The position numbers and the translations under genes were made by a program. DNA of 64,000 bases. Origin: Flavonifractor porci (GTDB lineage: Bacteria; Bacillota; Clostridia; Oscillospirales; Oscillospiraceae). The stretch covers positions 124,001 to 188,000 of the forward strand of contig NZ_JBBHLB010000005.1 in assembly GCF_037572415.1 (NCBI RefSeq), given 5' to 3'. The notes under the pieces were generated by a model, which saw nothing but the letters and a program-made list of their open reading frames with translations, was not told the origin of the DNA and ran no database searches. Positions 8,932 through 16,553 of this stretch are shown in pieces (position 1 is the first letter of the stretch; every line of letters starts with the position of its first letter).

Positions 8932-9610
8932 TTACCTCCCAGCCCGCAGTGCATACCCCATTCCGCGGACTGTCTCGATGGAGGTATCAGTCCCCAAAGC
9001 CTTTAATTTTTTTCGCAAAAATGAGATGTAGACCTCCACATGGCGATCCTCGGCATCACTGTCAAACCCCCAGACCTTCTCAATGATCCGGTCTTTTGAA
9101 ATCACGCCGCCTCGCGCGTCCATCAACATTTCTAAAAGTTGGCTTTCTTTCAAGGTGAGTTTAAATGACTGGTTTCTGCAATAGAGAGACAGGGTGTAAG
9201 GATTCAAATATATATCCCCAAACGCACACCCACTCTGAGCAGAAATTTCCTGTTTCCTCCTGGCCAAAACCCGCAGTCGGGCCAACAGCTCCTGCATTTC
9301 AAAGGGCTTTGTCAGGTAATCATCCGCCCCCCAAGTCCAGCCCGGTCACTTTGTCCTCCGTCTCACTCTTGGCGGTAAGCAACAGGACGGGGACCGCAAT
9401 TTTTTCCTGGCGAATTATTTTCAGGATTTCCAAACCGCTGTGTTCCGGCAGCATAATATCCAGAATGATACTGTCATAGATACCAGAAAGCGCACAGTCC
9501 AGGCCGTATGTTCCGTCGTGAGCCAGATCGACGGTATAATTGTTTTTTTCTAAAACTTGTGCCACAGCCTGCGCCATATATTCTTCATCTTCCACCAGCA
9601 AGATCCGCAT
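8932..9610 (-). pseudogene. OmpR/PhoB-type response regulator, frameshifted
   Basis: Two adjacent frames make one regulator. The receiver (MRILLVEDEEYMAQ, phospho-Asp in IILDIMLPEHSG, LLLTAKSE) runs from ATG 9610, with an AAAGGAGG site, to a premature TGA at 9320-9322. The second frame resumes with DDYLTKPFEMQELLARLR and a winged-helix DNA-binding domain ending RHVEVYISFLRKKLKALG and ETVRGMGYALR. The break is at a run of six C bases on the + strand (9327-9332): five would restore GLDLGADDYLTKPF. It is the operon partner of the kinase at 7660-8927. A homopolymer error is a real alternative to natural decay. Confidence 0.88.
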
Positions 9611-9673
9611 ATTCGGCCGCCTCCTTTCTGAAATCAATTCAGTATAGCGGTCCAACCTTTAAGAAACCTCAAA

Positions 9674-10093
9674 TCAAACCTTCGCAGCGGATACACTGTG
9701 CTTGATCTGCATCAGTACAAGCACCAGACTGACACCCAGCAGGATATGACCGATCCCGGCAATACCGGAAATCGCCGCACTCATACCAGAGGAAAGGGCA
9801 GTTCCCAGCACCTGGGTCACGCCCCGTACCACAAACATCACCACAGTCAGATTTAGGCCAATCTGATAGACCGTCAGGATCCGCCCGGTATTGGGTCCGG
9901 TGAAAGAAAAGTTCTTTTCCAGCAGGAGCAACAGCAGGAAAAACACCATACCCAGCAGGAAGTAGTGGGTATGCACCACCCCCAGGGTGGTTTTGGCGGT
10001 AAAGCCGTTGAACTTGGTAAACTCCCGATAAAACACGCCTCCCACCATAGCAAGGACAGCGTACAGCAGAGCCAGATTCATATATCGTTTCAT
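9674..10093 (-). CDS. DUF2871 family membrane protein
   Basis: A 139-residue protein with four hydrophobic helices, recognisable as the DUF2871 family (MKRYMNLALLYAVLAMVGGVFYREFTK region, then HTHYFLLGMVFFLLLLLLEK). The function of the family is unknown. ATG 10093 is chosen because the AAAGGAGG site is 7-8 bases upstream; the ATG six bases earlier is too close. It is last in a leftward operon of a TetR regulator and three membrane proteins. The histidines in HTHYF could bind a metal or heme, but this is only a guess. Confidence 0.75.
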   Translation of the reverse strand: MKRYMNLALLYAVLAMVGGVFYREFTKFNGFTAKTTLGVVHTHYFLLGMVFFLLLLLLEKNFSFTGPNTGRILTVYQIGLNLTVVMFVVRGVTQVLGTALSSGMSAAISGIAGIGHILLGVSLVLVLMQIKHSVSAAKV

Positions 10094-10106
10094 GTTCATT
10101 CCTCCT

Positions 10107-10772
10107 TTATTTGCATTCCTTCTTCATGGCGAAGTAACCAATCAGAACCGTCCACACATAGGCACAGGTCTTGGGAATCATCAGCATCCCGATCATAGGG
10201 ATGGTATCTGCCCACAGCACCACCGGGATGTAAAAGCCAAAGCTCAACACGATGGTCAGCCACATCCATCGGAATGCCCGATCTTTACACTCCTTTGCGC
10301 TGCGATAGAACAGCACGATCACCAGGAGACCCAGCAGAGCAAAGGGAATGTTGCGGTAGATGCCCCAGGAGAGGGGCGCTTCCGCGCTGAGCCACTGATT
10401 CTGCGGCATCATGCACAGGGCGATCCGCACACCGGCCAGGACATACACGGCAGCCGTCAGGCCATTTCGGCCTTTGATCTGATACCGCTGCCGCCACACA
10501 TAGTAGAGCAGCACATAAAAAATGGTCATAGTGACCGAGGTAATCCATTTACCCAGCCCCAGAGGGACGATATAGTTTTCCAGTCCAGTGGTACACAGGG
10601 CCAAGGCCCGGGGAATCAGGTGAAAGGAATCGCCTGCTCCCAGCACCACAGCCATCCAGCCAAACAGCTTGAACTGGCTGTCTCGCTTGCTTCCCCGGAT
10701 CATCAGTACGCCGATGGTAATGACGGAAATCAGATAGACCGTATCAAACAGGGTTTCTACTATTGCTTGCAT
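10107..10772 (-). CDS. Conserved integral membrane protein, function unknown
   Basis: A 221-residue protein with about seven predicted membrane helices; I recognise no named family with certainty. It begins MQAIVETLFDTVYLIS and has a conserved-looking charged and polar segment DSFHLIPRALAL within a helix. The ribosome site AAAGGAG is 8 bases from ATG 10772 and also contains the stop of the upstream gene, so the genes are translationally linked. The context (TetR repressor, DUF2871 protein, another small membrane protein) suggests a membrane stress or small-molecule response system. Confidence 0.7.
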   Translation of the reverse strand: MQAIVETLFDTVYLISVITIGVLMIRGSKRDSQFKLFGWMAVVLGAGDSFHLIPRALALCTTGLENYIVPLGLGKWITSVTMTIFYVLLYYVWRQRYQIKGRNGLTAAVYVLAGVRIALCMMPQNQWLSAEAPLSWGIYRNIPFALLGLLVIVLFYRSAKECKDRAFRWMWLTIVLSFGFYIPVVLWADTIPMIGMLMIPKTCAYVWTVLIGYFAMKKECK

Positions 10773-10775
10773 CCT

Positions 10776-11228
10776 TTATTCTCCTTTATGCTCAGTTTTA
10801 TTTTGAACGCTGGCACCGGCCAACACGGCTTTACCAAAGTTACGGCCAAACAGTAATCCGGCCAGCAAAAGGGAAGCCCCCAGACCGGTATAAAAGACGG
10901 CGATAAACCGCTCAGGCGCCAATCCGCTCACCCGCAGACCGATTCCACCGGACATCATGACCGCCATGATAGCGAAGGCTTTTTCATCAAAGAATTTGAG
11001 AAAGAAATGGCGCTCCTCCCGATAGCCTCTGATTCTGGCTGTATGCTTTTTCACCAGCTTTCCAAAAATAAATCTCTGAAACACAGCAAAAACCAGGGCA
11101 GACAACAGGAAATTCAGCACAGATCGATAAGGCTGGTATGCAATCAATCCAATGCGAAGAATGTTGAAGCCCGCCGCGCTCCATACCAGACAGGCCAGGA
11201 GCAACAGGGTATTTCGTTTTACTTTCAT
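10776..11228 (-). CDS. Small membrane protein, function unknown
   Basis: A 150-residue protein with about four hydrophobic segments separated by a basic loop (KLVKKHTARIRGYREERHFF). I start it at ATG 11228, 8 bases after AAAGGAG; the frame is open to 11252 but has no better start. It is the first of three membrane-protein genes behind a TetR gene, and a second copy of the probable TetR operator (11246-11258) sits immediately in front of it, so its expression is probably controlled independently of read-through. No family assigned. Confidence 0.65.
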   Translation of the reverse strand: MKVKRNTLLLLACLVWSAAGFNILRIGLIAYQPYRSVLNFLLSALVFAVFQRFIFGKLVKKHTARIRGYREERHFFLKFFDEKAFAIMAVMMSGGIGLRVSGLAPERFIAVFYTGLGASLLLAGLLFGRNFGKAVLAGASVQNKTEHKGE

Positions 11229-11245
11229 AGGCGTACTCCTTTTGT

Positions 11246-11258
11246 TGAACAAGGTTCA
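11246..11258 (-). promoter_or_regulatory. Second TetR operator copy
   Basis: TGAAC-AAG-GTTCA has the same half-sites and 3-nt spacer as the operator over the TetR promoter (TGAAC-GAC-GTTCA at 11872-11882). It lies about 18 bp upstream of the start of the first membrane-protein gene, between it and the terminator-like hairpin at 11272-11299. Confidence 0.6.
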
Positions 11259-11271
11259 GTTTCCGGGTTAA

Positions 11272-11299
11272 AAAATTCCCACCCCACAGCGGGAATTTT
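11272..11299 (-). terminator. Weak terminator or attenuator at the end of tetR
   Basis: AAAATTCCC and GGGAATTTT form a 9-bp stem with a 10-nt loop, followed on the minus strand by a T run; it overlaps the tetR stop codon. It could separate tetR transcription from the downstream membrane-protein genes, which have their own operator. Confidence 0.5.
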
Positions 11300-11855
11300 A
11301 ATAAAGGGTCCTGCGGACAATTTCCAGCACAGCGTTTGGATCATAGTCCTGGCGCAGTAGAGCGGACAGCATCAGGGAAAAGAGGACGTCTGCAAATTTT
11401 TCAACTGTAAATTGCTGGGTAAACGCACCAGGGCGAATTTTGGTATCCTGCTTCAAGACGGCGCTCAGGCCCTCCAAAATATGCTGCCAGGTCTGCTGCA
11501 TTCGCCGTTTTCCGTCCGGCTTATCCTCCCGCATGAAGCCCAGAGAATGGAGGGTGAAGAAACCGGGATACTGTTTGCAGCCGTATTCCATTCTCCCATA
11601 CATCCAGATAATACAGGCCTGCGTGTCCTGAAACACAGCTCCATCTTCCGGGCGGTGAAAAATTTCGCACCAGACACTTTCCACCGTAGCTCCCACCAGC
11701 GCCGCTTTGGAATCAAAATAGTTATAGATAGACCCCACAGATACACCGCAGGCCGTAGCCACAGAGCGAATGCTGACTGCGGACCAACCCTGCTGCTGGA
11801 TCAGTTCCCGGCTGGTTTTTAAAATCTCTTCTTTCGATGTTACAACAGTATTCAT
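11298..11855 (-). CDS. TetR/AcrR family transcriptional regulator
   Basis: A 185-residue TetR-type repressor: the helix-turn-helix (SIRSVATACGVSVGSIYNYF) lies at about residues 28-47, followed by a helical effector domain. ATG 11855 is preceded by GAGGTGATCGG. The gene heads a leftward cluster with three membrane proteins. A perfect palindrome covers its promoter -10 region and recurs before the next gene, which is strong evidence for autoregulation and control of the membrane genes. Ligand unknown. Bases 11856-12190 upstream hold only this promoter and one terminator. Confidence 0.85.
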   Translation of the reverse strand: MNTVVTSKEEILKTSRELIQQQGWSAVSIRSVATACGVSVGSIYNYFDSKAALVGATVESVWCEIFHRPEDGAVFQDTQACIIWMYGRMEYGCKQYPGFFTLHSLGFMREDKPDGKRRMQQTWQHILEGLSAVLKQDTKIRPGAFTQQFTVEKFADVLFSLMLSALLRQDYDPNAVLEIVRRTLY

Positions 11856-11869
11856 CCGATCACCTCAAT

Positions 11870-11911
11870 ATGAACGACGTTCATTATAGGGCGTGATATG
11901 TGGTTTGTCAA
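11870..11911 (-). promoter_or_regulatory. TetR promoter with overlapping operator
   Basis: On the minus strand a perfect -35 TTGACA (11906-11911) and -10 TATAAT (11883-11888) are 17 bp apart. The 15-bp palindrome ATGAACGACGTTCAT (11870-11884) overlaps the -10, so a bound repressor would block RNA polymerase directly. Confidence 0.75.
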
Positions 11912-12025
11912 TTAAAAAATATCTTGGGTGGAACCAAACTTGTCTGAGACCTGAGATAAAACTATAATTTATACAGTCCCGTGTCAGTTCAATGGTCATT
12001 TCCATCCATCAAAAAAACTGACTTG

Positions 12026-12067
12026 AAAATAGCCGCAAGCCAATTTCTTTTGGCTTGCGGCTATTTT
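12026..12067. terminator. Strong terminator in the tetR / sdaAA gap
   Basis: An 18-bp perfect stem (12026-12043 with 12050-12067, loop TTTCTT) with A/T flanks works in both directions. It stands alone between the tetR promoter and the 3' end of sdaAA (12191), and would end the leftward serine operon. I see no gene in 11912-12190. Confidence 0.85.
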
Positions 12068-12190
12068 CTCGTTTGACACTTTTGGGCCAGACACCCCAGG
12101 GCCTCTCTCAATCGGTCGTTCTTGGGTTAATCTCAAGAAGTCCTTATGAGGAGTAGCCCTTGAGCGGCCATTTTATTTGATATTAAGTGA

Positions 12191-13060
12191 TCAACTGCAG
12201 CATCCACACCGCTCACAGGCAGAAGGGGTAGCTGCACAGCCGCCCAGGGCGGTCTCCCGCAGCTCAACAGGCAGGTGGCGGCCCACCCGATACATAGCGG
12301 CCAGCATCTCGTCAAAGGGGATCAGCTGCCGGATGCCGCTCAATGCGATCTCGGCGGCCACCAGTGCGTTTGCCACACCGGCGGCATTGCGGTTCTGGCA
12401 GGGGTACTCCACCAGACCGCCCACCGGGTCGCACACCAGCCCCAGCATATTCATCAGCACAGTGGAAGCCGCGCTGAGACACTGCTCCGGCTCGCCCCCC
12501 ATCAGCTCCACGGCGGCGGAGGCGGCCATAGCGGCGGCAATACCCACTTCAGCCTGACAGCCGCCCACAGCACCGGCCACGGTGGCATTCCGCATGGCCA
12601 AATAGCCGATAGCGCCGGCGTTGAACAGCCCATCCACGATCCGGGCATCTGAAATATGGTAGGTCTCCTGAAGGGCCAGCAGCAGACCGGGCACCACACC
12701 GGAGGACCCGGCGGTGGGAGCCGCCACGATCAGGCCCATGGAGGCGTTGACCTCCAGCACAGCCATGGCATAGGCAATGGCTTTCTGCAATACTGGACCG
12801 CAGATGTCCTTCTTTTTGGCGGCATGGGCGGCAAGATGCTTGGCCTCTCCGCCGATGAGTCCGCCCATGGAGCGGACAGGGCTGGTCAGCGGAATGGTAG
12901 CCGACTCCCGCATGATCTCCAGCACCCGGTTCATCCGCCGTGTGACCGTATCCACCGTGGTCTCTCCCAAAATACATTCACGGCGGCGCATGATCTCGGA
13001 GATGGGACACCCCTCCTGCCGGCAGAGCGCCAGCAGTTCATTGGCATTTTTAAACTCCAT
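12191..13060 (-). CDS. sdaAA: L-serine dehydratase, alpha subunit
   Basis: Catalytic subunit (289 residues) of the oxygen-sensitive iron-sulfur L-serine dehydratase, which deaminates L-serine to pyruvate and ammonia. Family landmarks are visible: SPVRSMGGLIGGEAKH, APTAGSSGVVPG, and the cysteines of the 4Fe-4S cluster in GGCQAEVG, GLVCDPVGGLVE and YPCQNRN. The C terminus is unusually cysteine-rich (CAATPSACERCGCCS). It follows the beta-subunit gene by 12 bp with a GGAGG site and completes a transporter-beta-alpha operon. Cytoplasmic; makes pyruvate for fermentation. Confidence 0.95.
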   Translation of the reverse strand: MEFKNANELLALCRQEGCPISEIMRRRECILGETTVDTVTRRMNRVLEIMRESATIPLTSPVRSMGGLIGGEAKHLAAHAAKKKDICGPVLQKAIAYAMAVLEVNASMGLIVAAPTAGSSGVVPGLLLALQETYHISDARIVDGLFNAGAIGYLAMRNATVAGAVGGCQAEVGIAAAMAASAAVELMGGEPEQCLSAASTVLMNMLGLVCDPVGGLVEYPCQNRNAAGVANALVAAEIALSGIRQLIPFDEMLAAMYRVGRHLPVELRETALGGCAATPSACERCGCCS

Positions 13061-13072
13061 GTTCCCGCCTCC

Positions 13073-13741
13073 TTATGACTGAACGATCATAACGTCCCGG
13101 ATATAGGGGTTAGCCCGCAGCTCCTCATCAATGCCGTCGGGCAGGGTGCCATCCGACTCGATGATGCTGTAGGCGGTATCTCCCTTGCCCTCCCGGAACA
13201 GCCGCATAAAGGCGATGTTCACGTTGCGGTCACTGAGCACCTTGGTAATATGGGCCACCACACCGGGCTTGTCCTGCTGGACCACCACCACCGAGGCGTA
13301 TTCGCCGCTGAAATCCACACGGACGCCGTTGATGCGCACGATGTGCATCTTGCCGCCCCCCAGGGACTCGCCCCGAACCGTCATGACCTCTCCGGCAGCA
13401 TTCTCCATACGGATATCCACAGTATTGGGATGGATGTCGGTCTCCACCTCATTGGGCGTGAAGGAGAAGGCCAGCCCCCGCTCATTGGCGATGCGGAAGG
13501 AGTCACGGATACACAGATCATCGGTGGAGAACCCCATGATGCCGCCCAGCAGGGCCCGGTCAGTGCCGTGGCCGTGGTAGGTCTTGGCAAAGGAGCCATA
13601 CAGGGTAAAGTCCACCTGCTTCAGCGGCGGGGCAAGCAATTTGTGAGCCACGTTGGCAATGAGCACAGCGCCGGCAGTATGGGAACTGGACGGGCCAATC
13701 ATATTGGGTCCCAGTACGTCGAATACGCTGATGAACGACAT
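13073..13741 (-). CDS. sdaAB: L-serine dehydratase, beta subunit
   Basis: A 222-residue beta subunit. The N-terminal part has the family motif FDVLGPNMIGPSSSHTAGA and the middle a KTYHGHGTDRALLGG segment; the C-terminal 70 residues form an ACT domain (VVVQQDKPGVVAHITKVLSD), which usually senses an amino acid such as serine. It pairs with the alpha subunit encoded 12 bp downstream and follows the transporter gene after 4 bp. ATG 13741 has a GGAGTGA ribosome site. Confidence 0.95.
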   Translation of the reverse strand: MSFISVFDVLGPNMIGPSSSHTAGAVLIANVAHKLLAPPLKQVDFTLYGSFAKTYHGHGTDRALLGGIMGFSTDDLCIRDSFRIANERGLAFSFTPNEVETDIHPNTVDIRMENAAGEVMTVRGESLGGGKMHIVRINGVRVDFSGEYASVVVVQQDKPGVVAHITKVLSDRNVNIAFMRLFREGKGDTAYSIIESDGTLPDGIDEELRANPYIRDVMIVQS

Positions 13742-13745
13742 AGAA

Positions 13746-14972
13746 TCACTCCTCCGAGGCGGCGGGCGCCTTTAGAATGAACTTCTGGTAAATGGCGTTG
13801 ACAATGGTGCCGATGGCGTTGTCACCGGATACGTTGCAGGCGGTGCCAAAGGAATCCTGCGTGATATAGAGGGCCACCATGATGGCACAGATGGGGCCGT
13901 TCACGTCGCCGGCCTCGGTACCGAACACCATATAAAGGAAGGGCAGCGCAGTCATAATGGAGCCGCCGGGGGCGCCGGGGGAAGCCACCATGGCGATACC
14001 CAAAGTCATGATGAAGGGCACCACAGTACCCAGGCTGATGGGCAGCTGGTACATCAGACAAACGGCAGTGGCACAGGCGGTGATGGTGATCATGGAACCG
14101 GCCATGTGGATGTTGGCGCACAGAGGCACCACAAAGTTGCGGATCTCCTCCAGGATGCCGTCCTTCTTGGCACACTCCAGGTTGACAGGGATGGTGGCGG
14201 CGGAGGACTGGGTACCGATAGCGGTGGCATAGCCGGGGATCTGGTTGCGGATGAGCGCAAAGGGATTCTTCTTGGATACCGCACCTGCCACAAAAAACTG
14301 GATGCAGATATAGATCAGGTGCATGGCGATGACCACCAGGAACACCTTCCACAGGATGCCCAGAATGGCGAAAGTCTTTCCAGAATAGGTCATATTGGTG
14401 AAGGTGCCGCAGATGTACAAGGGCAGCAGGGGAATAATGACCTTGTGCAGCACCTTGTCAATGATGGCGGAAAAGTCCTCCATGCCGTGATAGAGGCTGT
14501 CGCCGATCTCCTTGCCCCGCATGGTGGACAGGCACAGGCCCAGCACAAAGGCCAGGGTAACGGCAGACAGGGTGTTGAGCAGGGGCGGGATGGACAGGGA
14601 GAAGTAGCCCTCCAGGGAGACGTCGGCGGTGGCAGCGATCTGGTCCAGGGCACCCTCGCTCATAAAAGAGGGGAAGAGATTGGAGGATACCAGATAGGAA
14701 GCGGAACCCGCCACCAGTGTGGAAAAGTAGGACAGGAGCACGGTGATGATAAGCAGTTTGCCAGCGCCGCTGCGCAGGTTGGCAATGCCCATGGTCACAT
14801 AGGCCACAATCATCAGCGGGATGATAAAGGACAGGAAGGTGCTGAAGATAGAGGAGCAGGTTACAATCACACGATTAAACCACTCCGGCATAAAGCTGCC
14901 AAACAGGATACCAATGATAATCGCCAGGATAAGTTTGGGAATCAAGCCGATTTTGATACGTTTCTGTTCCAT
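13746..14972 (-). CDS. Dicarboxylate/amino acid:cation symporter (DAACS), probable serine carrier
   Basis: A 408-residue sodium-coupled transporter of the glutamate/serine-threonine symporter family, with about eight membrane helices, the serine-rich re-entrant loop TAIGTQSSAATIPV (HP1) and the segment PGAPGGSIMTALPF (HP2) that hold substrate and sodium. ATG 14972 is chosen for its AAAGGAGG site; an upstream ATG has none. Being the first gene of an operon with both serine dehydratase subunits makes L-serine (SstT-like) the most likely substrate, though sequence alone does not exclude threonine or other amino acids. Confidence 0.85.
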   Translation of the reverse strand: MEQKRIKIGLIPKLILAIIIGILFGSFMPEWFNRVIVTCSSIFSTFLSFIIPLMIVAYVTMGIANLRSGAGKLLIITVLLSYFSTLVAGSASYLVSSNLFPSFMSEGALDQIAATADVSLEGYFSLSIPPLLNTLSAVTLAFVLGLCLSTMRGKEIGDSLYHGMEDFSAIIDKVLHKVIIPLLPLYICGTFTNMTYSGKTFAILGILWKVFLVVIAMHLIYICIQFFVAGAVSKKNPFALIRNQIPGYATAIGTQSSAATIPVNLECAKKDGILEEIRNFVVPLCANIHMAGSMITITACATAVCLMYQLPISLGTVVPFIMTLGIAMVASPGAPGGSIMTALPFLYMVFGTEAGDVNGPICAIMVALYITQDSFGTACNVSGDNAIGTIVNAIYQKFILKAPAASEE

Positions 14973-15067
14973 ACAGATTCCTCCTTTGACGTTCTCCATT
15001 TTGTCTATTTTCCTCTTGACTTTTTAGAGGCTTCAGTATAACATTGCACAATAATTAAATCAAACAA

Positions 15068-15083
15068 ATCTAATTTATTAGAT
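15068..15083. promoter_or_regulatory. LysR-type binding palindrome between divergent genes
   Basis: ATCTAA-TTTA-TTAGAT is a perfect AT-rich inverted repeat in the 160-bp gap between the serine-utilisation operon and the divergent LysR gene. Its size and T-rich/A-rich symmetry fit a LysR-family box, so it is a plausible control site for both directions. Confidence 0.55.
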
Positions 15084-15132
15084 AGTTGAATTTTATTAAT
15101 AACAGGCAAGAAAGACAGAAGGAGGGCTTGGT

Positions 15133-16041
15133 ATGGAACTGCGTCAGCTGACCACATTTGTACGGGTCGCCCAGTTTCAGAGCTTTTCCAAGGCAGCCGC
15201 CAGTCTGGGGTATTCCCAGTCGGCGGTAACTGTACAAATCCGCCTGCTGGAGGAGGAGCTTGGGGTCCGGCTCTTCGACCGCATGGGAAAGCGGATCGCT
15301 CTGACAGGACAGGGCCGGGTCTTTCTGGACAGCGCCATTAACATTATGCAGGACGTGAGCAAGGCTCGGTTGTCCGTAGCCGGATCGGGGGAACTTCTTC
15401 AGGGACAGCTCCATATCGGCACGCTGGAGTCCCTATGTTATGCCAAGCTTCCTGGGATCATCCGGAATTTTCGGGTCCAGCATCCCCAGGTCAACTTGCA
15501 GATCACCACCGGCATTCCGGAGGAATTAATCTCCAAAATGGAGCGTGGAGAACTGGACATCATCTATATTTTGGACGAACCCCTGTACAACAACGGCTGG
15601 TGCAAGATGCTGGAGCAGCCGGAGGAGATGGTGGTGGTGGCCTCCGCCTCTCTGGGGACAGAGCTCAGCGGTACATCCCACAAGCTGGTGGATCTGCTGG
15701 ACAAGCCCTTCTATTTGACTGAGCGGGATGCCAACTACCGGCGTCTGCTGGACCACCGCCTGGCTGCCTTTGGCCAGGCCATTACCCCCGCACTGGAGAG
15801 CAGCTATGCCTCTTTCCTGCTGCGGGTTTTAGAGGAGACGGAAGGGCTTTCCTTCCTGCCCCGTTTTCTGGTGGAGGAGCCGGTACGCCAAGGAAAGTTG
15901 TCCATTGTGGATGTCAGCGACCTCAAAGCGGTGATGTACGGCCAGATCTTCTATCACCGTGAGAAATGGGCCACCCGGGAAATGGAGGAGTTTGTCCGTT
16001 TCTGTACATCCGCTCAGACGTCGGCCCCCACCGTTCTTTGA
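15133..16041 (+). CDS. LysR family transcriptional regulator, probable serine-operon regulator
   Basis: A 302-residue LysR-type regulator: winged helix-turn-helix at residues 1-60 (FSKAAASLGYSQSAVTVQIRLLEEELG, key part within 18-44), linker helix, then two lobes of a periplasmic-binding-protein-like effector domain. It starts at ATG 15133 behind AGAAGGAGG and is transcribed away from the serine transporter/dehydratase operon, the classic LysR layout. The likely co-inducer is serine or a product. A strong terminator follows the gene. Confidence 0.9.
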   Translation: MELRQLTTFVRVAQFQSFSKAAASLGYSQSAVTVQIRLLEEELGVRLFDRMGKRIALTGQGRVFLDSAINIMQDVSKARLSVAGSGELLQGQLHIGTLESLCYAKLPGIIRNFRVQHPQVNLQITTGIPEELISKMERGELDIIYILDEPLYNNGWCKMLEQPEEMVVVASASLGTELSGTSHKLVDLLDKPFYLTERDANYRRLLDHRLAAFGQAITPALESSYASFLLRVLEETEGLSFLPRFLVEEPVRQGKLSIVDVSDLKAVMYGQIFYHREKWATREMEEFVRFCTSAQTSAPTVL

Positions 16042-16058
16042 GCCTATAAAAGATAAAA

Positions 16059-16106
16059 CAGCCACCCTGTGCATTGCGCCTATGGACGCAATGCACAGGG
16101 CGGCTG
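16059..16106. terminator. Terminator after lysR
   Basis: A 20-bp stem (16059-16078 with 16087-16106) with one G-U-type mismatch and an 8-nt loop lies directly after lysR and ends 17 bp before the stop of the leftward XkdX-like gene, so it may serve both. Confidence 0.75.
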
Positions 16107-16122
16107 TCTGTGTCATGATGTT

Positions 16123-16260
16123 CTATTCCGCTTTCTCCGTCTGACCCAGAATGGCCGCGGCTTCCTCCGCCGTCAATTTGCCCGCCTCTGCCAGGGCCTG
16201 TATACGCTGCTCATCCCACAGTCTGGGATAGTAGCTCTTGGCCAGTTCATATACGTTCAC
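16123..16260 (-). CDS. XkdX-like phage peptide (45 aa)
   Basis: A 45-residue peptide beginning MNVYELAKSYYPRLWDEQ and ending in an acidic LTAEEAAAILGQTEKAE tail. The pattern of an aromatic N-terminal helix followed by a glycine-lysine-hydrophobic-TAEE segment matches the XkdX family of small proteins in phage and tailocin tail modules. The GTG start at 16258-16260 overlaps the stop of the upstream 98-residue gene (GTGA overlap), so they are translationally coupled. It is too short to judge function beyond the family. Confidence 0.6.
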   Translation of the reverse strand: MNVYELAKSYYPRLWDEQRIQALAEAGKLTAEEAAAILGQTEKAE

Positions 16261-16553
16261 AATTCCACCCCCGTCATAATGGCCAGATAGTCCAGATCCG
16301 CCCGCAGCCGTTCCAGCTCTGTGGGCTCAGGCTCCGGGGCAGGTCCCGGCTCCGGAGCCTGGCCGGGAGTCAGGCCCACCAAAACGCCATTGCGTATGTC
16401 CAGCTCACAGTAGCCGCAGCAATCCCAGGCCGCTTTCTCCAGCTGGGGCGGTACTGAGATCCACCCCTCCAACCAGCACTCCGTCCGGTGACTCTGGCTC
16501 TGCAAGCCGTGGCCGCCGTCTTCTCTGGCCTCAATTTCAATGATGGTCAACAT
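16257..16553 (-). CDS. Phage tail-region accessory protein (98 aa), function unknown
   Basis: A 98-residue protein: a beta-rich N-terminal half (MLTIIEIEAREDGGHGLQSQ), a tryptophan/cysteine-containing middle, then a proline-glutamate linker (PEPGPAPEPEPTE) and a short C-terminal helix. This layout, followed directly by an XkdX gene, is what I know from the tail-fibre end of phage structural operons. It starts at ATG 16553 behind GGAGGGA, inside the end of the preceding gene (17-bp overlap), and overlaps the XkdX gene by 3 bp. No catalytic motif. Confidence 0.55.
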   Translation of the reverse strand: MLTIIEIEAREDGGHGLQSQSHRTECWLEGWISVPPQLEKAAWDCCGYCELDIRNGVLVGLTPGQAPEPGPAPEPEPTELERLRADLDYLAIMTGVEL

